Below are positions 33,824-45,560 of a DNA stretch of 64,000 nucleotides, one piece after another (the first letter of the stretch is position 1; each line of letters opens with the position of its first letter). The translations under genes and the position numbers were made by a program. The DNA lies in contig NC_081415.1 in NCBI RefSeq assembly GCF_030272615.1, positions 507,547,373 to 507,611,372 on the forward strand, in the 5' to 3' direction. Under the pieces are notes generated by a model, which had not been told where the DNA came from, did not search any database, and saw nothing but the letters and a program-made list of their open reading frames with translations. The DNA is from Cryptomeria japonica. Its lineage: Eukaryota > Streptophyta > Pinopsida > Cupressales > Cupressaceae.

Positions 33824-34700
33824 CTATAATTTCAACAATGTTTCCACTTAGTCTGGGTCGATGGATATTCCTATTTCAGAGATCATGTGACCAAGAAGCT
33901 TCCCTTCAACAACCCCAAACACACACTTTTTGGGATTAAGGGATATCCCATACTTTCAGCAACTTTCTAGAACTTTGTGCAGGTGGTCAAGATGATATCC
34001 CCTTACTTTGGAGAATATGGTGAGGTCATCCAATCAAATCCTTGAAGGTTGTGTCCATCACCCTTTGAAATGTTTCCCCAACATTATATCAACCCAAACA
34101 ACATCCAACGGTATGCAAAAGGGGCCCAATTTGTAGTGAATGTTGTCTTCATGCGATCTTTGTTGTTTACCAACACTTGGTTGTATCCAAAATAACCATC
34201 AAGGAATGACATCATCTGTGAACCATTAACAATTTGTAATACCTCAGCTAGGGAAGGCAGTGGATAATTATCTTTCTCTGATGCTTTATTGAGGTTACAA
34301 AACTCAACACAAATTCTAATCTCTCCATTATTTTTCCTTACTGGCACCAGATTAGCAACCCATGTGGAATGGCATACAATAAAAATAATCCTAGTAGCGA
34401 GCAACTTTTGAACTTCCTTAAAAATTAAGGGCTCTATTAATGAATTGATTGGTCGTTGTTTCTGCTTGAATGGCTTCATGTTGGGTTTCAAAGGTATAAC
34501 ATGTGTAATAATAGATGTGTCAAATATTTTCAAGTCTTCATACCCCCATGCTATAACATCAATGTATTCCTTCAGGATTTGTATGATTTTCTCCCTCTCA
34601 GTGGGAGTGCAAATCTTCCCAATATAGACTATCTTCTCTTGACCCTCTTGACCAATATTGTGTGCTTCATATTTTCCAGCATCTTAATCCATGGTCAGCC
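33824..34700 (-). pseudogene. G2 reverse transcriptase, decayed
   Basis: Frame 34533-34084 gives the start of RT (MKPFKQKQRPIN, STWVANLVPVRKNNGEIRICVEFCNLNKASEKDNYPLPS, MSFLDGYFGYNQVLV, TTFTTNWAPFAYRWMLFGL). Frames at 34083-33824 continue with QRVMDTTF and DDLTIFSK, broken by frameshifts, so the YxDD region is damaged. Confidence 0.88.
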
Positions 34701-34874
34701 TTTCTTTTATCCTAGGGTCAAAGTCAAAAATTTGCTCTAGAGTGACCATACCTTTAGGAATTACGTTTGTGAGGGGATTGACAATTTCTTCATTACCGTC
34801 TTCATTAGCAGTGTCTGATCTATCATCTTCATCAATAATTTGTTCCTCAAAAGAACCTGAATTAGCTAGGAAAG

Positions 34875-35360
34875 CTAGGAAGTGTCTATCATCACCAAAG
34901 ACTTGGAAATGTTTGATGTTGTTGGGTACGACAAGTGTGAGACTAGCTCTATAGAAAATCTTTTCAAAGGAGACTGACTTACTGGTTCCAATGTAATTGT
35001 TGCTACAACCAATGCATTAGATATTCCATTTCCTTTCCTAGCCACTAACTGGATATCAACAACATTGAAGTCTTCAATCAGTCCCCATACCCAATTTCTA
35101 TATATTCCTAGCCTTTTATCATGACATGCATACTGACTTCTTATTTGCTTAGCTACCAACTCGGAATCTCCTTTCACTTTTAAGCATTTAGCTCTTTTTT
35201 TATGGGCAAAGAGGAGTCCTCTAACTAAGGCTTCATATTCAGTCATATTGTTGGTGCAAGGGAATTGGAGTTGATAGGAGGCTAGAAAGGTCTTCCCTTT
35301 GGAACTGGTTAATTCAACTCCTGCTCCACTACCTTGTTTGGATCTGGATCCATCAAACTT
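34875..35360 (-). pseudogene. G2 archaeal-type RNase H located upstream of RT
   Basis: The minus strand reads KFDGSRSKQGSGAG (first Asp at 35352-35354), then CTNNMTEYEALVRGL (Glu), VKGDSELVAKQI (Asp) and ARKGNGISNALV, where Asn stands in place of the last Asp. It aligns with residues 880-992 of the G1 polyprotein. The domain lies between protease and RT, as in G1. Confidence 0.88.
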
Positions 35361-36109
35361 TAGAAATAAGATTTAATCCTTTAATTTCTTTATATTCTTT
35401 GGCTTGGGTTCAATGATAAACGAAAGAAGATTACTTTTTGAAAGTGGTTGTTGCTCCTTGAGTTTGATATCTTCTAGTATTGAGGTTGTTCATTTACATG
35501 TTCTGGGAGTACTTCAATTGTAGTGGAGGTGAGTTGCTCTATTTGAAGCTCTATGGGAGGTTGAGCCTCCTCATCCTCTTTCTTGTCTATCTCGACTAGA
35601 ATGACCTCCTTTTTACACTGCTTTGGCTAGGGAGCTTCTATTTTAATTTCCTCTCTTTGAAGAATTACTTTCTCATAATTTGGCTTCTCAATTTCTCCAA
35701 CTGCGGTATCACAATCAGTATCTTCACAAGGGACTGGACTCATCAATTTTGTAACTTCATTTTGACAAGGGATGTAGGATATCTCTAAGTGTTTTTGATG
35801 ATGTATCCTTCACCATTGTGGAAGTAGTAAATCGCACACTTTCATGTTATCTCCTAACAAGAACATCCCTTGTTTCATTCCTACGCTAAAATCCTTAATT
35901 CTACCCATATGTTTTGCAACATCATCTTGACGGGACTAGGGAGCTAGAGGTGCAAAGAAAGTGAGAATTCCTTTCACTCTATAAACTCCTGGACTTACTT
36001 CAACATATGCTACTTCATTGGGAGATCCATAATCCATAACTAGTTTCTTCAACTTAGGTTCACTATCAGTCTATATCTGGTTACTTACACCCTTCCATGG
36101 AAGCTATAA
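35361..36109 (-). other. G2 spacer between protease and archaeal-type RNase H
   Basis: This acidic, stop-rich stretch of about 750 bp corresponds in place to residues about 790-875 of the G1 polyprotein but is longer. No motif is recognised. Confidence 0.5.
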
Positions 36110-36523
36110 TTATGTGAAACAAGTTGAAAAGTAACCTCCCAAAGTCTTTGAACAATCTCTACTGAGAAGCATCCCATATACTTCTGGAATATCAACTACT
36201 TGGATGTCAATGTAATGGGATATGCGCGGATCAGCACCCAACTGAATATACACATCTTTCAACTCCCCAATCACATTCACCTCGGTCTTGTCTAATTGTA
36301 CCACCTTGTTCTTCGTGCGCACCAGATTAAGAACAAGCTTCTGACATATGGAATAAGGCATCATATTTCCAGAAGTGCCTGAATCTACCAAACAGTTATG
36401 TAGATTCTTTCCGCATATCTTTAGGCTGAGTAGGATTGGAGGGTTCTTGATGGCATCATTGTTGACATTAGCATTGACTTCATTCAAATCAGCCATCTTA
36501 ACCCCATTCCTCTGAGCTTCCAA
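36110..36523 (-). pseudogene. G2 aspartic protease
   Basis: This is an open minus-strand frame with the motif LHNCLVDSGTSGNMMPYSICQKL (Asp-Ser-Gly-Thr near 36380-36395) and a downstream VVDIPEVYGMLLSRDCSKTLGGYFS flap-end region. It matches the G1 protease block (VHNCMVDSGATCSVMPKKIA, LSREFTAKIGGYLSSDW). Retroviral-type protease cleaves Gag-Pol. The isolated frame is intact but its flanks are not. Confidence 0.88.
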
Positions 36524-36553
36524 CTATTCTAACCTCTTGAGAAGGGCCTTCTT

Positions 36554-38710
36554 CTATTCGAGACAATATCTTAACACTTCCATTAATGACATAGTTGTTG
36601 CAGTCCTCTCCATCTCATTGGTAACATCAAAAGATCCTCTTACAACATATTCTTGGCTTTGTCCTTGTTTAGGATGTGTTCCTTGAAAAGCTTGAGGAGG
36701 AGGATTATTGCTTGCATTTGCATCTAGAGGCACAAACCCACCTTTTGGGGGAGGTGGTTCTACCAATGGTGTCTTGCCTTGACTTCTAAGATTGTAATTG
36801 TTTATGATTTGGAAGGCTTAAGCATCGTAAACACATGGTTTACTTTTATCTTCTGCTCGAAATTATTTGTAAAGGAATGTGTAACCAACATTGTTGTATT
36901 AACTTTTTCTGGTTCCTCATTAGAGCTCCCCTTTGGTTGTGAATTTTCTTGAGCAATCCTAATCATTTTTTCAAACTGTGCGCAATTGACTTCCAAATGT
37001 GATGATGTATAATGCAACCTACACCAATTAGTCAGTAAATTCATATCTACCAAGTTAACACTTTGTGTGTTGCAATGGTTGTCTCTTGCATTAGGAACAT
37101 CATTGTTTGGACTCGTGTTCAATTGTCTATTGTATGGCTTGGAATTATATCTCTGGTTTTGATTCTGATTATTATAACCACACTGATTATTATGTGATTG
37201 GGATTGGTTCATCTTTAGTTGACTAAGATCTAAAGTAACTTGCAAAATTATCTTCTTCAAAGCTTCTACTTCGGTGGATATGTGTGACCCTTGACTCTCA
37301 GGTATCGAAGTTAGGGCTTGGTTTGCTGTGTTTAAGTTACCATACTGTTGTCTTGTTCCATGTATTTGATCAACAGACTATCTTTGGATAGGGGTAACAT
37401 TGCCATTGCTCTGCCATTATAAAGACTGTGCAACAAATTGTTGACTAGCTTGAGGTTGGGGTGCATAAAGTGGTATCATGTTCATCGTTGGGGCTCCTAT
37501 TGGTAAGGATGATGGCACCCCAAGGAGTTGGTTGTAATTTCCTTGGTTTATTCCTATAGGCAAGTTGTATCCAATCCCCCCAGAAGTCTGATTTAATTCT
37601 TGATTCATGTTGATTGCCAAAGCCTAAACCTTTGCCAGATTATCCCTTTGATCTTCAAGCACACTTTTCTTAATAAACATCACACTTCAAGGGTCAATGG
37701 CTCTCAAATAGGAATTATTTTCTATGTTTTGTGTCATTTGGTAAGGAGCCTATAATCTCTTGTATGGTCTTTGGAAGCTAGTATTGAAAGTTGTCAAAGG
37801 TTCATTTGGTAACTTCTTAAAGGAGGCAAACTGATGGTACAATGTTTCAGGATCGACATAAACCCGAAATTGATTGATGAAATATTTATCTAAAAGGTCC
37901 AAGCCACCAATGGAGTTTGATAGTATAATCAGATACGAATTATACTTGGTCTCCCCAAGAGAATATGAGAAAAGTCTACATATCGCATGCTAATGTTGAA
38001 TGTTATTACGAACTAATACGTCCTTAAATACTAAAATATGCTCTTCTGCAAACCTAGGTCCTCCAAAATAAAACTTACTACATAATTTGTCTAGATTCCT
38101 AGGTAGGTCATGTTTTTCTCCAGGTATTTTCCAATGGTGTGTGATCTTGGTTGAAGTAGGCCATAGGCAATGGTGGTGAATGTTGAGTTACGAAAGATGC
38201 AGCAATGGGTTGAGGACTAGGGATTAGCTGATCTTTTACGTTGGACTTGGATGATTGCACTCATGGGTCTGTTGAAGACTTTCCTTTAGTTTTATTTATC
38301 TTCTTCCTAGTTGCAAGTCCTAACTCTACTAAGTATGATGGAGAAGAGTTACTCCTAAGAACTTTATGAAACATCTCCAGAGAGAAGGATTATATACTCT
38401 CCATCTTAGTATCTTAATTTCTTGGTTGTGGAGGAGGTAATTGAGGGTTTCTTTGAGCAAGGAGTTGCCTTTGTTTCTCTACTTCTATGCCTATACCCTT
38501 CTATCTTTCATTGTCAAGGACTTGTCATGTTCATAACCAATCACTATGATTCCTTCTACTGCCCCAAGAAAGAGAGTATAGTTGGGTAATGATTTCGTCT
38601 TGCTCATAATTGAGGTTGGGTTGTGTGAATGGTAAAACTTCGTCTCCTGGGAGTACTATGTTAGGTCATAGTGTGACCATGCAATTGAAAGTGAAGAGAA
38701 TTTGTCATAG
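36554..38710 (-). pseudogene. G2 gag, decayed
   Basis: Minus-strand pieces from 38710 down to 36554 form gag. The N-terminal part has a proline-rich segment (SPQPIAASFVTQ near 38200) and the phrase ending in a GGPR-like motif near 38060. The middle is broken. Frame 37260-36802 is Asn/Gln-rich with a WCRLHYTSSHLEVNC knuckle-like motif near 37020, comparable to the C434-C446 motif of G1. Frames around 36766-36554 are Pro-rich. The same N-terminal part is repeated in the fold-back at 23721-24760. Confidence 0.75.
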
Positions 38711-38733
38711 GCCCTCTGTCTAGCGTCAAATTA
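38711..38733 (-). other. Candidate primer-binding site of G2
   Basis: On the minus strand, right after the LTR end (TCAACA), the sequence reads TAATTTGACGCTAGACAGAG. A TGG-starting form is not intact (TGA here), which could be a later mutation. The position fits a primer-binding site. Confidence 0.5.
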
Positions 38734-39619
38734 TGTTGACAGGTGTTTTGACACACTCACCAACAATCAGGTAGTTTGTATGAACACTCACCACCTCTCC
38801 TAAAAAGTAGTAAGTGTTGGGAAACTAACTACAAGGTCTCTATAGTCGGATCTCAACGGTGATGGGTAGCTCAATGATTGATGTGATTGTACCTGTCAAG
38901 GGGCCTGCTGGTTGAAACAACTTCGAATTGCCTACTTTTTTTTTGTATTTTGTGATTTAGATTCTCTCAAAATAAATGGCAAAAGATAGATCAGGGGAAC
39001 AAGGAAATAACAATGAAATCGATATAATAAAAATTAAATGATCCACAAGGCTAGAATTTCGTAATCCAAATATTATCAATATGACAAAATCATCATTCAA
39101 ATAATGAGCCCCATAAAGTATATAACGTCAGACAACTCTACACACCAACGGAAATGAATATCACCCAACCAATAATTGCCCTATTAAGTTAATCCTTATA
39201 TACCAGTTACATACGCAATATGATTCATAAAATAATAAAACATCCAAAAGAACTAGTTGCTGATTCAAATGATACAAGTTACCAGATCATGAAGAACACA
39301 ACCATACAGAACACACAAGTAGATCAGGCAATCCACAATCTGCTTTTTGTATTAAACTTCAAAAAGTATCACAAAATATTTTAAACATAAAAATTTGCAT
39401 AAAATCTCTAATTGAGTCTCTAAAATGGACCTCAAATAATCAGTTCGTGGACCCTTACAATGAATCAAAATCTCTAATATATAGAGTTTCATGTCCTAAA
39501 TTCTAGGAATTAAAGCTATCTGAACTAAATACTACAAAAGAAAGGAGTTGCAATTGACATACAAGTCTCTGCCTTAAACTCCAGTGAAACTACTAATTAA
39601 ATATCACTACAAAACATGC

Positions 39620-42600
39620 ATTCCTGAAATTAAATTTGCCCAAAAACTGAAGTTAATGTTGCATAGTGGTTGAACTTTCAGCTCTAATGGCAACCAAAAA
39701 TATCTTCAAAAAGCTGTTAAAATTGCATGTGTGGCAACTATGTGTTAATCCTTTACTCCTTTTATATCTCTTGTAGTTACTAATAAAACATGCAATTGTA
39801 TCTTCAGAAGGATCAACAACATATGAAATCTGAAACTCGGACTTCTTCAAAATTTGCTTTGCCTACTCCCATCTGCTCCAGCTTATCAATTACTCCCTCT
39901 GCATGTATACACCAAGAGGTCAAAAATGAGTATATGTTCATTAACTCTATATTGAACTCCGTTGTAGGTGCAAAATGATGAGCTGCATACTGATCCCATC
40001 GATCTATCACCACACCTTCCTTCAGGTGACCATCTTTCAAAATATCAAGACCATATGCCCCTAATAAATTCTTCACAAAATTCTCATTCTTACCAATTGA
40101 TTTCAAAAGAGGAGCATGTGCCTCTAATATCCTTAACCTACACCGCTCAATAACTTCTATCTTAAATTCTACTATAAAAATACAAGATTGTAGACTACCA
40201 AAATCATCTCCTTCTAGCAAATCTTCATTTTGAATCCCTTCTTCACCCAAAGCCAACATTTTATTCAAATCTTTACACTACTTAGTGAAGTCTTTGATGC
40301 TCACTTCCCAATTTGTTGAACAATCTCTGATTGCCTTCTCCATTTTGCTCCTTACCGTACTGGTAACAAACTTTAAAGTATCGAGCTCTCCCCACTTTGT
40401 TTTCTTTCCAAGCCTGACCTGTGATACTTGGTATTTTGAAGGGCCCTCTCCTTCTGTCTCCACAGGGGATGCAATATCGACAATTACTTCACCAGAGCCA
40501 GCTCTAGAAAAATGATGAATTGTCTTGGCCCTTTTTTGTTTTGTTTTTCTCCTCCATAATGGCTGCCTACAATGTGAGTTTAGGAAGCACCACCTTCTGT
40601 TTCTTATCAAAAGTGAAGGTTAACCATTGTGGGGTTCCTTCATCTCTACTCCCTCCTTCAGTGGTTATTTGTGTCATCACCCTTCCAACTACTTGTGATG
40701 GTTCTTCCTCCTGTTGTTGCTCTTCTTCTCCAACCCGTGTATTTGGAGGAGTTTGGGTCTCTCCCTAGGTAGGAAGCGTCAATCCAACAAGTTTTTGTTG
40801 ATGTGAGAGCACTTGTTGAGCCAAGTTAACCCGTAGAGCACTATCAATATCAAGTTGTTACTGATATTCTTCTAATTTCTGACTCACTTGCTCATTAAAG
40901 TCCTTGGTCGGCTCTTGACTTTCTTTTTCTTTATCTCCACCTGTGATAGCTTTCAACAAGTTCTCTACATCTTGTGGAGTAGGAACCAACCTTTCATCAT
41001 GTTCTTCCCCTTATCTTTGTTTCATTTCCTCTTCTTTATCCTGTTGCTGCTCCTATGGACCTTGATCATCTACATCCATAGGAGTCACCTGTGGAATTTC
41101 TAATACCTTTTGCACGACAGGCTCACTTTGTTTCTCTGCAATAGAAGGAGTCATTCTTCTAACTTCTCACTCACTTGCTCATTAAAGTCCTTGGTCGGCT
41201 CTTGACTTTCTTGTTCTTTATCTCCACCTGTGATAGCTTTCAACAAGTTCTCTACATCTCGTGGAGTAAGAACCAACATTTCATAATGTTCTTCCCCTTG
41301 TCTTTGCTTCATTTCCTCTTCTTCATCCTATTTCTGCTCCTATGAACCCTGGTCATCTACATCCGTAAGAGTCATCTATGGAAGTTCTTATACCTTTTGT
41401 ATGACAGGCTCCCTTCATTTCTCTGCACTAGGAGTCATTCTTTTTCTCTTTTTAGGCTCTACCTTATTTGGTGTTGGCTCTGCCTCCTCTTGGTCTAAGT
41501 CTGACTCCACATTATGAATAGCTATTGTCTCAGTTGTGGTTGTTATTGCAGGTCCAGGCATCTATGAAGCAACAGAAGATGGAGTGACAGTTGTTGTAAC
41601 CAAGGGTGGAGGTGGTGTTGAAACAGAGGTTGCACTAGATGTGGTCGATATGGTGGTTGGTGTTGTTGTAGCAGTAGTGGTGGTAGGGGTAGCAATTGTT
41701 GTAGGAGCGGTAGAGGTACTAGAGGGTTGAGCCTCTTGAGAAGGTTGTTTTGTCGTTGCTGCAACACCCTCAATGGAAGGCCTAACATGATGAATTTATG
41801 CTTTTGGTTTGGCTCCTAAGCCCACCGTAATCCCCAAGATTGCCTCTTTTGCCAGATATTCTGCCTCTTTCATTTTCTCATTTAATTTTTGCCTCAATTA
41901 TTTTGTAGTCAAAGGAGTTTCACCTTCCTCCTCCGGATCTGTGGAGGTGTTCTTCCTCGACTTTCATTGAGTTCTCCTTGTATACTACTTATGTATTCTT
42001 GATCGAGGATTGTCAGTCGAGATAATCTTTTGTTTACCCTTGGAGGCAGTTGGTTTAATCCTCAGACCTAACCACTTCCTTGTTCTATATATCAATGAGT
42101 GAGAAATTGTATCAATGTCCACCACTTCCTGTTGTGACCATCTGATTGGAGAGAGCGGCCTCTTATCTATTCATGTTTCCTTATACATTGGATCTAGCAA
42201 AATACCATCATCATGCAATTGTTTAGGTAGGTTAGTCTCAATACCCAAATCCCTTATTTGTGGAATAGTGAGGCGGTGTTAATATTTCTCTCTTGCCTCA
42301 AATCTATCCTGAAGATTGGCCCGAAAATCCTCCAGGGCAGGTTGATGGCCTTCATATACTTTTGGCATCAATCCTTTTAATTTATTATATGAATCATAAA
42401 ATTGCCTAGCATAATTAAAAGGCTTCAACTATAGGTCCTACAGTTCTTGCTCAGCAGCCTTTGCCACATGAATTTTTTGACATGAAAAGAATGATGAGTT
42501 TAAAGGGAAGTCTTCACCTGTAACCCCTGTCTTATGTCTCGACAACAATAAATTTTGCAAGTGCACCATCTACCTTGCTTACTCCAACAAAATTATTCTA

Positions 42601-43662
42601 TCCATACAATATCTAGGCAGCCAAAATGGTTCTCTAGTGAACCCACTTACTCTAAGATAAGTAGAATGGGAGTTTTGTATGAACCAGCACCCCCACTTCT
42701 TTACTAGCTCCATTGCCTCCTTACTGAGCCTAAACCCAATGTCACCTGTTAACTTTATAATGATGGGAAATAAAAATGCATCATTGATTCTCTTATAGTG
42801 CAATTTGGATTCTTTCAATGGTAATTGTGTGTAATATTCCCACACGGCATTTTGTCCTTCATCTTCACCCAATCTTCCCTTGGTCTATAGCCCTGGGAAT
42901 TGACCTGATCTGGCTACCGCCCAAACAACATAAGATGTAAAGAAAAACTTCTTCGTGCTGTGTACTTCTTTGAGCTAGTCTCTTATGTTATCTGACAAAA
43001 TTTGAGCCCAGTCGTAGTATTGTGATCCATCCAGAATAGATAACATGAATGCGAACATCCATGGCTGGAAGTGTCGGCATGCAAGTTTGTCAAAGGCCTT
43101 GTCAAACATTATTATTAGATCCCTTTGTGGCTCTTTAAAATCTTGCCTCAAAATTTCATTTGCTTTTAAACCTGTTTTCCTCTCTTCCTCGAGTCATTCC
43201 TCATTTATTCTCTTCTTGAATTGGCTCATATTTTGATTCCATTCCCTTTTGTCATCTTTGTCCCCCTCGACCAATACCTCCCTCCTAGTGGGAATCAGAA
43301 ACACTAGGGCCAAAATATTTGGTGACAAATCAATCACCGGTTTTTCATCAGCATCAACACATTGCCTAGTGTCGAGGGTATAGAATTGTGCAATTTGCAT
43401 TATGAATTCTGGCGCCTGCACTAATTGCAGGAAAACAGTCGCCTCTACCAAGTCGGATCTTTTAATTCACCTATATTATGCACTCAATCTAGGTTTCTCT
43501 AATTGCTTTTCTATATCTTCAAGCTCTATATGTCTGATCTCGGTGTCTGTAACTCATTGGATGACATCCTTGAGCTTGGAGGCGTATGTTTGCCCTTGGT
43601 ATTGATATTTCATGGTGTCTAACAACTTCTCAAGATCTTTTTCTTTTTCAGGAAGATTCCAT
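39620..43662 (-). pseudogene. Degenerate long ORF inside G2 5' LTR (unrecognised protein)
   Basis: This is the partner of the ORF at 25640-29481, starting at an equivalent ATG (43660-43662). Open pieces include 43451-43194, 42872-42579 (LPLKESKLHYKRINDAFLFP, GFTREPFWLPRYCMDRIILLE), 40610-40278 and 40268-39813 (a helical C-terminal part with LEAHAPLLKSIGK). The PKKRKR coding stretch is conserved near 41437-41455. A 287-bp tandem duplication in the Glu/Gln-rich part (40883-41456) is absent from the other copy. The family is unrecognised and the ORF is broken by stops. Confidence 0.7.
40883..41456. repeat. 287-bp tandem duplication in G2 5' LTR
   Basis: The phrase starting ctcacttgctcattaaagtc occurs at 40883 and again at 41170. 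The following sequence repeats at least to the 'ggagtcattctt' phrase. The 3' LTR has one copy, so this arose after insertion in this LTR. Confidence 0.75.
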
Positions 43663-43739
43663 TAAACATAGCTAAACTTGCAAAACAAACCAAACAAGCA
43701 TAAAAAACTACTGAAAGAGAAAACTCTGCAAAAAAAAAT

Positions 43740-44940
43740 CTCACCTCGGGACTCCAGGATCCTGAGGTTCCAAGGTGAGAAAACACAAACTACAAAGCAA
43801 ACCTGGGAATCTGGGAGTCCAAGGTCCCGGGCTAAGACTGCTAGAAAAACTAACACACTCAGAACCCAGAGGACCTGGGATACCAAACTCACCAAAATCA
43901 CAAAAGAAAACCACTTCGAGAACTCGGAAACCTGGGTTTCCAAAGTGGTGAGACCCCTGACTATAAAAAAAAACCGAGACTTCAGGGTTCCGAAGTTCCG
44001 GGGTGGGACTCAAAAATGCAACGCTGAACTTCGGAAATCCAAAGTCTTGGTAAACTACAAAGATGGAGCATAAAAGAGCTCAGGACCACAGGACTACAGG
44101 ATTCCGAGTTGAACAGACATGCAAAAAGAAACCAATTTGGGAACTTGGGAACCCAAGTTTCTGAAGTAGTTTCACAAAAACCCAAAACCACCAAGACCAT
44201 CATTTCAGAAACTTGGGTTCCCGAGTTTCTAAAGTGGTGGGAAGTAAACAAACAAAAGAAAAGACTTTCATTTCAGGAACTCAGGAACCCGGGTTTCCGA
44301 AATGACACAACAACGAGGAAAACCCCTAACCCAGAACTTCAGGAATCTAAGATTCCGAGGTTAGGGCACAAAATAAAACTAAAAGAAAATCAAACAAAAT
44401 AAGCAAAATCTAAGAACTAAACCAAATCTAACCAAAATCATATGCAAATTCGAACAAGGAAGGCGAGAAATCCACCTACCTAGCATGAAAAGTGAAGACG
44501 ATGCTCAATCGGGCGCACGAGAATGTGAAGTCGTGAGGTCAGAGCTCTGAATTCGGATGAATGAGTACACAAATGAGCTCCAAAATGACCTCCAACCATA
44601 TTTATACCCCCGACCAAGCACCACAGTAAATGCGACTTCGGGAATCTGGGTTTTCGAAGTACAACGCAAACGACAAGCTCAGAACCCTAGGGACTCTAGA
44701 TACCGAAGAACAAAAAAGAAAACCAACCCAGGAGTTCGGGAACCCGAACCTCCGGGGTGATAACCAAAAGGAAAACAAACACTTTGGGAGTCAAAGAACC
44801 CGAACTTTTGAAGGGATGTTCTAGAACAAAACAGAAGAAAAATCGAAAACTCGGGAAACCAAACTTTCAAGCAAGGAACCAAAAACAAAGAAAAGGTCAC
44901 CTTTGGAGGTTTAGGAACACGAGGTCCTGAGGTGGCCAAA
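43740..44940. repeat. Array of GC-rich palindromic motifs in G2 5' LTR
   Basis: This is the same array as at 29560-30760, in the U3 part of the 5' LTR, with spacing about 55-70 bp. Individual units differ between the two LTRs but their number and order look alike. Confidence 0.8.
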
Positions 44941-44986
44941 GCAAAAGCTAAAAAACAAAGGAAATCTAACAAAAGGAAAAAAAAAA

Positions 44987-45004
44987 GGGGGGGGGGGGGG
45001 GGGG
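44987..45004. repeat. G18 homopolymer
   Basis: A run of 18 G follows an A-rich stretch near the outer end of the G2 5' LTR. The 3' LTR has only a short GGG at the same place, so this is a local expansion or a sequencing/assembly weakness. Confidence 0.8.
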
Positions 45005-45058
45005 ACCCGTATTTTCATGGTAATGAAAATGATGGGACTAGATATGCAGGGCATAACA

Positions 45059-45190
45059 GTTTCACCAGACTTCTTCGTCTTAGAGGAAGACTCACTAGGC
45101 TTAGAAGAATTAGCCTAGTAAACATTATTCTTTAGGCTTGAACTTCTTTTTATTTTTACCCTTAGAGGGTTGATCAAATCAAATTTTCCT
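45059..45190 (-). pseudogene. Copia C gag basic tail before the zinc knuckle
   Basis: The minus strand reads a lysine-rich stretch (GKNKKKFKPK near 45140-45175), then after a one-base shift SSKPSESSSKTKKSGE, ending at the G2 target duplication. The zinc knuckle continues at 22997 and below. Such Lys/Ser-rich segments normally precede the knuckle of copia gag. Confidence 0.7.
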
Positions 45191-45560
45191 CCAATAATAA
45201 TGACTATTGCATAAAATTTTGATGATAATGACTATTGTATGAAATTTTGATTGCAGACTACTAAGGAATATATCTATAATCATCATCTCTTCCTTGGTTC
45301 CACCATTTTTCCTCAACTAGTTTAAGAAAATCAAAGACTTTGTGAAAATACAAAATGAACTCACTGTCCTTCCTCTGGAGTCTCAAAATCTCTTCAAAGC
45401 ATCTGAAGCTTCACCAATCTATATTTTATCAGTCCATTTTCAATTTATTTGGATGGTTTTCCACGCTTCCTTTGAATTCAATTTTTAAAAGTAACCATGT
45501 GCATTGGAGAAAAGAGATGTATCTCCCTTTGAAGGAAGTTGGAAAACTAAAGCAAACATA
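45191..45560 (-). pseudogene. Fragment of another copia gag
   Basis: Minus-strand reading gives SKEAWKTI, VKLQML with a stop, LRKNGGTKEEMMIIDIFLSSLQSKFHTIV, matching the core of UBN2-type gag (AW..L, VRLQTLR, LxxNGE, ILRSLPxKFxxIV). It covers the same gag region as 59869-60537, so it must come from a different element in the same orientation. The exact joint with the C gag is not clear. Confidence 0.6.

Larger units (their letters stand above)
23002..45058 (-). mobile_element. G2: old Ty3/gypsy retrotransposon with ORF-bearing 6.3-kb LTRs
   Basis: This minus-strand element of 22,057 bp includes an insertion in its 3' LTR. The 5' LTR is 38734-45058 (6325 bp). The 3' LTR is 23002-30880, enlarged by a 1.7-kb fold-back. 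Read on the minus strand, the LTR starts TGTTATGC and ends TCAACA in the 5' copy. Flanks are GGTTC (22997-23001) and GTTTC (45059-45063), a 5-bp duplication with one mismatch. Removing the element restores the copia C frame KKSGEPCSFCGK. Pol is recognisable but full of stops. Confidence 0.88.
38734..45058 (-). repeat. 5' LTR of G2
   Basis: The 6325-bp LTR is bounded on the plus strand by TGTTGACAGG at 38734 and GCATAACA at 45058. In the direction of transcription it holds a palindromic array (44940-43740), then the ORF from 43662 down to about 39620, then a 0.9-kb non-coding end. It is uninterrupted, unlike the 3' copy. Confidence 0.88.

Noticed and set aside
41536-41788. Val/Gly-rich and Leu/Pro-rich ORFs on opposite strands
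   Set aside because: They are shadow readings of the low-complexity Thr/Ala/Pro linker of the LTR ORF.
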